A DNA stretch of 64,000 nt, taken from the NCBI RefSeq assembly GCF_024170165.1, contig NZ_JALJXP010000010.1, positions 220,397 to 284,396 on the forward strand. Reading direction: 5' to 3'. Every line of letters starts with the position of its first letter. Position 1 is the first letter of the stretch. Under the pieces are notes generated by a model, which saw nothing but the letters and a program-made list of their open reading frames with translations, made no database searches and was not told where the DNA came from. The DNA is from Pseudomonas nitroreducens. GTDB taxonomy: Bacteria > Pseudomonadota > Gammaproteobacteria > Pseudomonadales > Pseudomonadaceae. Of this stretch, positions 19,537 through 27,005 are shown one piece after another. The translations under genes and the position numbers were made by a program.

Positions 19537-20364
19537 ATGGACATGATTGCAGTCGAGACCCTCCCCGATGCGCCGATCCCGGTGATCCGCGTCGGCGACA
19601 CCGAACTGACCGAGGCGGACATCGCCAAGGAAACGCCCTTCCACCCGGCCTCATCCCTGGCTGACGCGCAACTGAGCGCGGTGCGTGCGCTGGTGGTCCG
19701 CGAACTGCTGACGCAGCGCGCCGCCATGCTCGGGCTGACCGCCAGCAACGAGGATGAAGACCAGGCCGTGGCGACCCTGCTGGAGCGCGAACTGAACGTG
19801 CCCGAGCCGGACGAAAGCAGTTGCCAGCGCTACTTCGACACCCACCGCGAGCGCTTCTCCGAGCCGACCCGCCTGCGCGTAAGGCACATCCTGCTACCGG
19901 CCGCGCCGGAAGACGCCAAGGCCCGCGACGCGCACTACCGCCTCGGCGAGAAGCTGCTGAAGGAGCTGGCCGCGCACCCGGAACGCTTCACCGAACTGGC
20001 CCAACGGCATTCCGCCTGCCCGTCGAAGGACGAAGGCGGCGAGCTGGGCTGGCTGACCTCCGGGCAGACGGTCGCCGAGCTGGACCAGGCCCTGCAGCGC
20101 CTGCCGGTGGGCCTGCATGACCGGCCGCTGGCGTCGCGCTACGGCTGGCACATCGTGAGCGTCGACGAACGCCAGGAGCGCAAGCCACTGCCCTACGCCC
20201 AGGTCGCCCACCGCGTGCACCACAGCCTGCGCGAGGAATCCACCCGCCACGCGCTGCGCCAGTACCTGCTGGCGCTGGAGAAGGAGTTCGGCGTCAAGGG
20301 CTTCAGCCTGGACGCCGACCCCATCGAAGGCTCGGGCAACCGGCGCAGCGATATCGGGCTCTGA
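19537..20364 (+). CDS. PpiC-type peptidyl-prolyl isomerase (NifM-like) of the nar operon
   Basis: The 275-residue protein has an N-terminal helical region and a parvulin rotamase domain at about residues 110-225 (RVRHILLPA ... FTELAQRHSACPSKDEGGELGWL ... YGWHIVSVDE). It lacks a clear signal peptide, so a cytoplasmic role is likely. By family it catalyses proline cis-trans isomerisation; its place 25 nt after narI, as in P. aeruginosa, suggests a role in folding the nitrate reductase, although that is inference. ATG 19537 follows AAGGAAA at good spacing and is preferred over an in-frame TTG at 19516. Confidence 0.9.
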   Translation: MDMIAVETLPDAPIPVIRVGDTELTEADIAKETPFHPASSLADAQLSAVRALVVRELLTQRAAMLGLTASNEDEDQAVATLLERELNVPEPDESSCQRYFDTHRERFSEPTRLRVRHILLPAAPEDAKARDAHYRLGEKLLKELAAHPERFTELAQRHSACPSKDEGGELGWLTSGQTVAELDQALQRLPVGLHDRPLASRYGWHIVSVDERQERKPLPYAQVAHRVHHSLREESTRHALRQYLLALEKEFGVKGFSLDADPIEGSGNRRSDIGL

Positions 20365-20370
20365 CGCGGC

Positions 20371-20634
20371 TCAGGAGCGCTCGCGGCGTACCGTGGAGAG
20401 GAAACTGGTGGGGATCGACATCAACAGGATGTAGGCCGACACCGCCAGCATCAGGCCGCCGCTGCCCAGCAGCAGGTAGCGACGCTCCTTCACCACGGTC
20501 ACGTCCAGGCCGCCGGAGAAGAGAATCCAGCCCAGCCCCGCCAGCGCAACGGTGAACAGGATGGCGATCAGGTAACTGGCCGCGACGATCAGCATCCAGA
20601 GCGGGTTCCAGCGCCTGCGCGGCGGCTTTTCCAT
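20371..20634 (-). CDS. Small two-helix membrane protein, function unknown
   Basis: The 87-residue product begins MEKPPRRRWNPLW and has two hydrophobic helices at about residues 12-38 and 54-78, separated by a polar KERRY loop and followed by a basic tail. The positive N-terminus suggests both ends are cytoplasmic. GGAGG lies 9 nt before ATG 20634; an in-frame ATG at 20658 has no ribosome site. It converges with the isomerase gene, only 6 nt away, so no room exists for a terminator between them. I do not recognise the family. Confidence 0.6.
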   Translation of the reverse strand: MEKPPRRRWNPLWMLIVAASYLIAILFTVALAGLGWILFSGGLDVTVVKERRYLLLGSGGLMLAVSAYILLMSIPTSFLSTVRRERS

Positions 20635-20851
20635 GGCTTCGGGCCTCCAGCCCCACATCGAACACTCACTAATCGGCGCAGTCTGATGGCCACTGGCCGC
20701 TTTCGCAATGCGACGAAAGCGCAGGACGTGCTGTCCAGGCGCGACGGAACTGGCGCAAACCCGACCGGAAGAGGCAGTTTGGCATACCGAAAAACCGGCA
20801 AGGGCGCTTACAATCACGGTTTTTGCCGACAGTGCAGTACGGTTTTCCAAA

Positions 20852-22033
20852 ATGGCGCTCGATCCACCCACCATGTTGACCATCACGGTCGCCCTCGCCG
20901 CGGCCGCAGCGCTGTACCTGGCCATCGAATGGGGCAGCGTGCGCGAACGCTCGCTGCTCTACTGGAGCGCCGGCTTTGCCACCATCACCATCGGATCCAC
21001 CCTCGCCCTGTTGCGCATGAGCGGCTACCTGCTGGTAGGCATCTGGTTCGCCAACGGCCTGCTGGTGCTGGCGCACTGGTTCTTTCTCTACGGGGTGGCG
21101 AAATTCACCGAGGCGCGGCTGTCGCGGGGCTGGCTGCTGGTGCCGATCACCTGGGCGGCACTGCTGGCCTTGCCCGACGGCGGCCCGCTGTGGTCCAAGC
21201 TCATGCTCCTGGCCAACTCCTGGCTGGTCGCCCTGCTCTCTCTGCGCGCCAGCTACCTGCTGCGGCCCCACGGCAAATCCCTGAGCGTGGGCGCGGTGCA
21301 GCTGCGCTACGTCATGCTGGTGCACGGCGCCTTCTACCTGGCCAAGGGTGCCACGGTGATCATCCCCGGCACGCTGATCGACCTGGCGGCCTTCCGCGGC
21401 GAGATCATCCAGATTTCCCTGGTCGAGGGCGCCATGGCGATTATGCTGATCGCCCTGTCGATGACCGGCACCGAGCGCTACCGCCGCGAGAAGCGCATCG
21501 CCCGCCTCGCCGCGCGCGATCCGCTGACCGCCCTGTACAACCGCCGTGCCCTGGAAGTCCGCGCGCCGCGCGTGTTCGAGGACATTTCCGCGGAGCGCCC
21601 CGGCGCGCTGCTGCTGATCGACATCGACAACTTCAAGCAGGTCAACGACCTGCACGGCCATACCGCCGGCGACCGCCTGCTGGTGGCGCTCAGCGAGATG
21701 ATCCGCGCGGCGCTGCCGGAGCGAGCCGTGGCGGCGCGCCTGGGCGGTGACGAGTTCGTCATCCTGCTGAGCAACGTTGGCGGCGGGCAGGTGCTGGAGC
21801 TGGCCGGCAAGCTGCGCGAGCAGTTCCAGAGCACCGCCACGCAGAACTTCGCCACGCCCCAGGCAGTGACCCTGAGCATCGGCGCCAGCCTGTTCGACCA
21901 GCCGCCGGCGAGCCTCGCCGCGCTGATCGAGCAAGGCGACGCCGCGCTCTACGAGTCCAAGCGCGGCGGCCGCGACAGCATTCGCCTGATGGATCGCACG
22001 GTGGCCGGGGGTGATCCGCTGCGGTTGGGGTGA
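20852..22033 (+). CDS. Membrane-bound diguanylate cyclase (GGDEF)
   Basis: The 393-residue protein has an N-terminal membrane domain of about six helices (residues 5-205) and a GGDEF domain (about 220-385) with RDPLTALYNRRAL and an intact RLGGDEFV active site. It should make cyclic di-GMP from two GTP at the inner membrane. The allosteric I-site (RxxD nine residues before GGDEF) is absent, since PERA occupies that place, so product inhibition by this site is not expected. No EAL or PAS domain is present. The start is uncertain: ATG 20852 or ATG 20873, neither with a good ribosome site; an open frame extends further upstream. Confidence 0.9.
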   Translation: MALDPPTMLTITVALAAAAALYLAIEWGSVRERSLLYWSAGFATITIGSTLALLRMSGYLLVGIWFANGLLVLAHWFFLYGVAKFTEARLSRGWLLVPITWAALLALPDGGPLWSKLMLLANSWLVALLSLRASYLLRPHGKSLSVGAVQLRYVMLVHGAFYLAKGATVIIPGTLIDLAAFRGEIIQISLVEGAMAIMLIALSMTGTERYRREKRIARLAARDPLTALYNRRALEVRAPRVFEDISAERPGALLLIDIDNFKQVNDLHGHTAGDRLLVALSEMIRAALPERAVAARLGGDEFVILLSNVGGGQVLELAGKLREQFQSTATQNFATPQAVTLSIGASLFDQPPASLAALIEQGDAALYESKRGGRDSIRLMDRTVAGGDPLRLG

Positions 22034-22063
22034 TGGCCAAGGCCGAGGATTCTTCACGCAAGA

Positions 22064-22101
22064 AAGAACGCCGCAGCTCCTGATGGAGCGGCGGCGTTCT
22101 T
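22064..22101. terminator. Bidirectional terminator between GGDEF gene and aguA
   Basis: An 11-bp stem (AAGAACGCCGC / GCGGCGTTCTT) is extended inward by AGCTCC/GGAGC around a TGAT loop. T-rich flanks occur on both sides, best on the minus strand (TTCTTTCTTG). It lies between two convergent genes. Confidence 0.8.
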
Positions 22102-22114
22102 ACTGGGGCGAACT

Positions 22115-23230
22115 TCAGGCGCGGCGCGCCGGCGCTGCGTACTGCGGCATGGTGATGCAACCGATATTGCCGCCCCCCAGGAGGATTTCCCGCGAGTTGT
22201 CGATGCCGATCACCCGCTTGTCCGGGAACAGCTCGGCCAGCACGCCCTGGGCGATGCAGTCGTTGGGATCGTTGAAGAACGGCATCACGACGGCCGAGTT
22301 GCCGGTGTAGAAGTTGATGTAGGAAGCGCAGATCTTCGTGCCTTCCTGGCGGTCGAAGCTGCCGTCCACCTGGTCCAGACCCTCGGCTTCGGCGGCGGTC
22401 CACTCCAATACCTGCGGCTGTGGCAGCTTGTGCACCGCAAGAGCATTGCCACGGGCGTCACGGGCGCTGCGCAGCACGTCGTAGGCCTCCTGGTAGATTT
22501 CCCACTGCGGGTCGCTGCGATCGTCCGTCCACTGCATCACCACCACGCCCGGCCGCACGAAGCAGGCCAGATCGTCGACGTGGCCGTCGGTTTCGTCGAA
22601 CTTGCACCCGCGCGGCAGCCAGATCACGTGCTCGGCGCCCAGGTAGTCGCAGAGCCGGCGGGTGACCTCTTCCTTGCCCAGGTGGGCATTGCGGTTGCGA
22701 TTGAGCAGGCACTGCTCGGTGGTCAGCAGGGTGCCCTGGCCGTCGCTGCGGATGCTGCCCATCTCGGCGATGATCGACGCGCGATAGCGGTCGAAGCCTT
22801 CGATCTCGAGGATCTTCTGCGCGATCTGGTCGTCCTTGTCCCAAGGATAGTAGAGGCCGCCATCGAGGCCGCCGTAGGCGTTGAACTGGAAGTCCACGCC
22901 GCGCATTTCGCCCGTCTCGTCGTTGACCAGGAAGGCCGGGCCGCTGTCGCGGAACCAGGTGTCGTTGCAGGTCATCTCCACAACGCGCACGTGCTCGGGC
23001 AGCATGCGCCGGGCGTTGGCGTACTGCGCGGCAGAGGCGCAGACGGTCACCGGCTCGCTGCTGGCGATGGCACTGACCACCTCGACCCAGATCTTCTGCG
23101 CCGGCTTGCCGCCGTTACGCCAGACGTCCGTGCGCTCCGGCCAGCCGAGCCAGCAGCGGGCCTTGGGTTCGAATTCACCGGGAAGGCGGAAGCCATCGGC
23201 CTTGGGCAGGGTCGAGTGAGTGCGGGACAT
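22115..23230 (-). CDS. aguA: Agmatine deiminase
   Basis: This cytoplasmic guanidine-modifying enzyme hydrolyses agmatine to N-carbamoylputrescine and ammonia, in the arginine-decarboxylase route to putrescine. The 371-residue product is of family length. The catalytic set of this fold is present: WFRDSGP near residue 93, DETDGHVDDLACF near 215 with the catalytic His, and the nucleophile in GGGNIGCITMPQ near 357. GGAG precedes ATG 23230. No aguB (carbamoylputrescine amidohydrolase) is adjacent, unlike the classical aguBA pair, so the second step must be encoded elsewhere. A LysR gene lies 300 bp upstream in the same direction. Confidence 0.96.
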   Translation of the reverse strand: MSRTHSTLPKADGFRLPGEFEPKARCWLGWPERTDVWRNGGKPAQKIWVEVVSAIASSEPVTVCASAAQYANARRMLPEHVRVVEMTCNDTWFRDSGPAFLVNDETGEMRGVDFQFNAYGGLDGGLYYPWDKDDQIAQKILEIEGFDRYRASIIAEMGSIRSDGQGTLLTTEQCLLNRNRNAHLGKEEVTRRLCDYLGAEHVIWLPRGCKFDETDGHVDDLACFVRPGVVVMQWTDDRSDPQWEIYQEAYDVLRSARDARGNALAVHKLPQPQVLEWTAAEAEGLDQVDGSFDRQEGTKICASYINFYTGNSAVVMPFFNDPNDCIAQGVLAELFPDKRVIGIDNSREILLGGGNIGCITMPQYAAPARRA

Positions 23231-23297
23231 CGGCGGTACTCCGGAATCAGGGGCTGGGATGCCTCAAGGTTGCCGGCTAGCCGCGAAGAGAACCATT

Positions 23298-23332
23298 GAT
23301 GAATTTCGCGGATTAGCTGAATTCAATTCATC
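23298..23332 (-). promoter_or_regulatory. Inverted repeat in the aguA leader, candidate operator
   Basis: Perfect 8-bp arms GATGAATT / AATTCATC are separated by 19 nt in an unusually AT-rich stretch 68-102 nt upstream of aguA. An inner GAATTC lies between them. The layout could suit binding of a LysR-type regulator such as the one encoded just upstream. No experimental support is visible. Confidence 0.4.
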
Positions 23333-23390
23333 GAAAATCCACAAAAAGATGAGCCCCACCAACACCACCGACCTTACCGGCAAACCTCGC

Positions 23391-23478
23391 CGTAGGATGG
23401 GTGGAGCCTGCGACACCCATGCTGCCTGGGCTTCACGGCGCATCGATGGGTATCGCTGCGCTCCACGCCATCCTGCCT
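23391..23478. repeat. Pseudomonas-type intergenic inverted repeat (GTAGGATGG class)
   Basis: Imperfect arms TAGGATGGGTGGAGC and, in reverse, GGATGGCGTGGAGC enclose GCGACACCCATG and GATACCCATCGATG. The element can fold into a long hairpin of about 85 nt. Similar REP-like sequences are common between genes in pseudomonads. Confidence 0.65.
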
Positions 23479-23531
23479 GGCGTTCATCCTGCGAGACTCA
23501 GGTTAAGCCAGCAGAAAAGCCCGTGCCGGAC

Positions 23532-24419
23532 TCACATGTCATTGAGCTGGTCGGTCATCCATTCGATGAAATCCGCCACCGCCGGCTTCTCCAGGCGCAG
23601 GCGCTCGCAGACCAGGGCGTACTGCCCCAGCGAGGTGATCTGCGCGGCGAACGGGCGCACCAGGCGGCCGCTGGCCAGGTCTTCGGCGCTGGTGAGGTTG
23701 TCGCCGATGGCCACGCCCTGCCCGCGCACCGCCGCCTCCATGGTCAGACCGGCGTGGCCGAGGTAGACGTGGCGGCTGGGGCGGATATCGCTGGCGTGGG
23801 TGGTCAGCCAGGCGGTCCAGGACTTGCCGTCCTGGTCGTCGTGCAGCAGGCAGTGGCGCGCCAGGTCTCGCGGGTGCTTGAGCGGCGACTGGTTGAACAG
23901 GCCGGGGCTGCACACCGGGAAGAACTGCAGGGTCGGCAACGGCCGCACGAAGTAGCTGCTGGCGTCCGCCGGGCCGGTGCCGTAGGTGATCGCCAGGTCG
24001 ATCTCGGCGGCCGGCCCCGGCGCCTCCAGCGGCTGCTCATGCAGGTGCAGGATGATCTCCGGATAACGCTCGGCGAAGTTCGCCAGCCGGCCCACCAGCC
24101 ACTTCTGCGCCAGCTCCACCGTCACCGCGATGTGCAGCTGCGCCTGGGAGCCGGGGTCACGCAGCTCGTCACACGCCGTGCCGATCAGCTCGAAGGCCTG
24201 TTGCAGGCTGCGCAACAGGCGCCGCGCCTGGGGAGTGGGCTGCACCTGGCGGCCCTGGCGCTCGAACAACGTCGCCCCGAGCTGTTCTTCGAGCTGGCGA
24301 ATCTGGTGGCTGACCGCGCTGTCGGTGACGCACAGCTCGGCGGCGGCGCGGCCGAAGTGCGCATGGCGGGCGGCGGATTCGAAGGTGCGCAGGGCGGTCA
24401 GCGATGGCAGGCGGCGCAT
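23532..24419 (-). CDS. LysR-family transcriptional regulator (GcvA-like)
   Basis: The 295-residue protein has an N-terminal winged helix-turn-helix (MRRLPSLTALRTFESAARH ... DSAVSHQIRQLEEQLG, residues 1-65) and a periplasmic-binding-protein-like effector domain to the C-terminus. Sequence style (LPSLTALRTFE, H at FGRAAAEL) is that of the GcvA branch. ATG 24419 fits the family start; an in-frame extension to 24521 has no family support. It lies upstream of aguA in the same direction but with a 300-bp gap holding a repeat and an inverted repeat, so control of aguA is possible yet unproven. Confidence 0.92.
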   Translation of the reverse strand: MRRLPSLTALRTFESAARHAHFGRAAAELCVTDSAVSHQIRQLEEQLGATLFERQGRQVQPTPQARRLLRSLQQAFELIGTACDELRDPGSQAQLHIAVTVELAQKWLVGRLANFAERYPEIILHLHEQPLEAPGPAAEIDLAITYGTGPADASSYFVRPLPTLQFFPVCSPGLFNQSPLKHPRDLARHCLLHDDQDGKSWTAWLTTHASDIRPSRHVYLGHAGLTMEAAVRGQGVAIGDNLTSAEDLASGRLVRPFAAQITSLGQYALVCERLRLEKPAVADFIEWMTDQLNDM

Positions 24420-24832
24420 GGCGGCAAGTCTTTTCCGGGAATGGCGGCGGGCATGCTGACCGAGGCGGCGCACTCGGCGCAAGGCGGGTGAAGCGGGCGA
24501 TGCACAGATTGGCCGCGTCACTCATTTCGCGACAACCGCTGCACCTGCGGAGACCGCCTCGCTTCACGGCACAGCAACCGTTCGGCCACGGGTAACCCGG
24601 CGAACCGGCGACGGGACACTCTTTATGCCCACCCTGGTGTCGTGTGAAGCACATTGATCGCCTCTTGAAGCAAAAACCCGTTTGCATATCCCGTATCGCT
24701 ATCTAGGCTCTTTCTCACACCCGGCTCGCGCACGAGCCTCGGGCTTGTCGTCTCCAGCACGCATTCGGAGCGAGTGCCTTTCACGGGCCAGCATGCCGTG
24801 AAAGCCAGTCATGGATCAGCAGGGGATGCTCG
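24420..24832. other. 413-bp divergent region lysR / fadL-type gene
   Basis: No gene is seen. The plus-strand stretch 24660-24715 is AT-richer and contains TTGCAT (about 24691) and TAGGCT about 16 nt downstream, a possible weak sigma-70 promoter for the porin gene. Nothing else could be supported. Confidence 0.4.
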
Positions 24833-26134
24833 ATGACACGAGACAGCAACGGCGCCGGACGGGCCATCAGCGCAGGCATTGCGACGTCACTTTGTATTCT
24901 GTTCTGCGGCCCTGCCGCTGCCGGCGGAATCATGATCTACGAGGCCGGGCAGGAAGGCATGGGCCTGGCCAACGCCGGCGCCGCCGCCCTGGCTACCGAC
25001 CCCAGCGTGCTGATGAGCAACCCGGCCGGCATCGCGAAGCTCAAGGGCACGCAGATCAGTGCCAACGCCCAGGTCATTCTCGGCGACCTGCGCTTCTCGC
25101 GTGACGACAACAACCAGTTCGACGGCAACGAAGGCGGCAACGCCCTGGAGTGGCTGCCCGGCGCCAGTTTCTTCGTCAGCCACCAGGTCGACGACCGCTC
25201 GGCCATCGGCTTCGGCATGTACGGCAACTTCGGCCTGGCGCTGAACTACGACGACGACTGGGCCGGCCGCTACTTCAGCCAGGAAACCGCGATCATCGGC
25301 GTGTCGTTCCAGCCGACCATCGCGCACAAGTTCACCGATGACCTCACCGTCGGCATTGGCCCGCGCATCGTCTACGGCTACTACCGCACCGAGATGGCGA
25401 TCAACAACAACCTGCTGGGCCTGCGCGACAACCCCGACGGCCAGCTGGAATACAAGGACACTGACGTCGGCGTCGGCGTCAACCTCGGCCTGCTCTATGA
25501 CCTCAGCGAACGCACGCAGATCGGCCTCGCCTACACCAGCAAGGTCAAGCTGGAGTTCGAGGACAGCCCGCACGTCAGCAAGATCAGCAACCCGATCATC
25601 AATGCCGCGCTCAACCGTCTCGACGTGAGCTCTCTGGAGCTGGACGTGAACATCCCGCAGACGGCGACCCTGAGCATCGCCCACCAGTTGGACCCGCAGT
25701 GGAAGCTGCTGGGTAGCCTGGGCTGGCAGGACTGGAGCGAGTTCGGCGAGATCGGTGTGGACGTCGACGCCAACGCCGGCGGCGTGGATCGCACCGTCGA
25801 CCGCAAGTACAAGGACACCTGGCACGCCTCCGTCGGCACCCAGTACCAGGCCACCCCGCAATGGCGCTGGAGCGTCGGCCTGGGCTACGACAGCTCGGCG
25901 GTGGACGACAAGGACCGCACCGTGGACAACCCCATGGCCGAAACCTGGCGCGTGGCGACGGGGGTGAACTACCAGGTCGAGGAAGGCCTGGACCTGCACC
26001 TGGCCTATACCCTCGTCTGGCTCGGCAACATGGACGTCGAGCAGACCAAATCGCGCTCCGGCGAAACCTTATCCGGCACCTACAAGAATGCTGCCCTGCA
26101 CATCATCGGCGGCGGTGCGACCTGGCGATTCTGA
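24833..26134 (+). CDS. FadL/OmpP1/TodX-family outer membrane hydrophobic-substrate porin
   Basis: The 433-residue protein has a signal peptide (cleavage near AAA-GGI) and then the family N-terminal hatch motif: GQEGMGLANAGAAALATDPSV and MSNPAGIAKLKG. It continues as a beta-barrel and ends in Phe (GGGATWRF), as outer membrane barrels do. FadL-type channels let long-chain fatty acids, alkanes or aromatics cross the outer membrane sideways. It heads a run with a lipoprotein, an exported alkyl sulfatase and an AraC regulator, so alkyl sulfates or the fatty alcohols released from them are plausible substrates; that is inference. Confidence 0.9.
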   Translation: MTRDSNGAGRAISAGIATSLCILFCGPAAAGGIMIYEAGQEGMGLANAGAAALATDPSVLMSNPAGIAKLKGTQISANAQVILGDLRFSRDDNNQFDGNEGGNALEWLPGASFFVSHQVDDRSAIGFGMYGNFGLALNYDDDWAGRYFSQETAIIGVSFQPTIAHKFTDDLTVGIGPRIVYGYYRTEMAINNNLLGLRDNPDGQLEYKDTDVGVGVNLGLLYDLSERTQIGLAYTSKVKLEFEDSPHVSKISNPIINAALNRLDVSSLELDVNIPQTATLSIAHQLDPQWKLLGSLGWQDWSEFGEIGVDVDANAGGVDRTVDRKYKDTWHASVGTQYQATPQWRWSVGLGYDSSAVDDKDRTVDNPMAETWRVATGVNYQVEEGLDLHLAYTLVWLGNMDVEQTKSRSGETLSGTYKNAALHIIGGGATWRF

Positions 26135-26201
26135 CTGTTTTTTCAGCAACCACGCGACGACAAGAGCGCGCCCGACTGCAACATCCACAAGGAGCAATAC
26201 C

Positions 26202-26867
26202 ATGCAAGTCAAACTCCTGGCCCTGTGCCTGGCTTCACTGACGTTCGCCGGCTGCGCCAGTAAATACGTGGAGCCGGAGAACTACTCCGGATTCCTCAAG
26301 GACTACAGCGTCCTCAAGGAAGAAAAATCACCTTCCGGCGCGCCGGTGATGCGCTGGATCAAACCCGGCATCGACGTCAGCCAGTTCACCAGCGTCTATG
26401 TCGAGCCGAGCCAGCTCTACCCCAAGCCGCAGCCCAGCGAGAAGATCCCGCAGACCACCCTGGACGGCATCACCAAGTACTATGACCAGTCGCTGCAGAC
26501 CCAATTCGCCAAGGTCCTGCCGCTGGCCAGCGGACCCGGCGCGGGCGTGCTGATCGTGCGCCCGGCGATCACCGCCGTCAGCGCCTCGACCAAGGGCCTG
26601 CAACCCTACGAGGTGATCCCCATCGCCCTGATCGCCGCCGGCGTCAGCACCGCCACCGGCATCCGCGACCAGGACACCAGCATCGCCACCGAAGCGGCCT
26701 TCCTCGATGGCAGCGACGGCAAGGTGGTCGCCGAAGTCGTGCGCAAGGGCGCCGGCACCGAGCTGGAGAACTCCTCCCAGGTCATGAGCGCCAACGACGC
26801 CAAGGCCGTGCTCGATGGCTGGGCGCGGGACATGGTCAAGTCCTACGAACAGCTCAAGCACAAGTGA
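26202..26867 (+). CDS. DUF3313-type outer membrane lipoprotein
   Basis: The 221-residue product opens with a lipoprotein signal, MQVKLLALCLASLTFAGCAS, with the lipobox ending at Cys18; no Asp follows the cysteine, so outer-membrane sorting is expected. The rest resembles DUF3313 proteins: a mixed domain with VYVEPSQLYPKPQPSEKIP and a central glycine/alanine-rich IPIALIAAGVSTATG segment. The function of the family is unknown. AAGGAG precedes ATG 26202, and the gene lies 67 nt after the FadL-type gene, probably in one transcript. Confidence 0.85.
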   Translation: MQVKLLALCLASLTFAGCASKYVEPENYSGFLKDYSVLKEEKSPSGAPVMRWIKPGIDVSQFTSVYVEPSQLYPKPQPSEKIPQTTLDGITKYYDQSLQTQFAKVLPLASGPGAGVLIVRPAITAVSASTKGLQPYEVIPIALIAAGVSTATGIRDQDTSIATEAAFLDGSDGKVVAEVVRKGAGTELENSSQVMSANDAKAVLDGWARDMVKSYEQLKHK

Positions 26868-26873
26868 TCCCGG

Positions 26874-26901
26874 GCGTGGCCTGCCGGTCGGCAGGCCACG
26901 C
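26874..26901 (+). terminator. Hairpin after the lipoprotein gene
   Basis: A perfect 12-bp stem (GCGTGGCCTGCC / GGCAGGCCACGC) with a GGTC loop begins 7 nt past the stop. No T-run follows, so it may be an attenuator or an mRNA-stabilising hairpin instead of a strong terminator. Confidence 0.5.
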
Positions 26902-27005
26902 ATCACCGGCCCCGACGCCCCACCTCATGCCGTGAGGAATCCATCGAAAAACAACGCTGGCAGTTGCCGCGCAGGTACAGCGCATTCCGCAAGAAGGAGC
27001 TTGAA

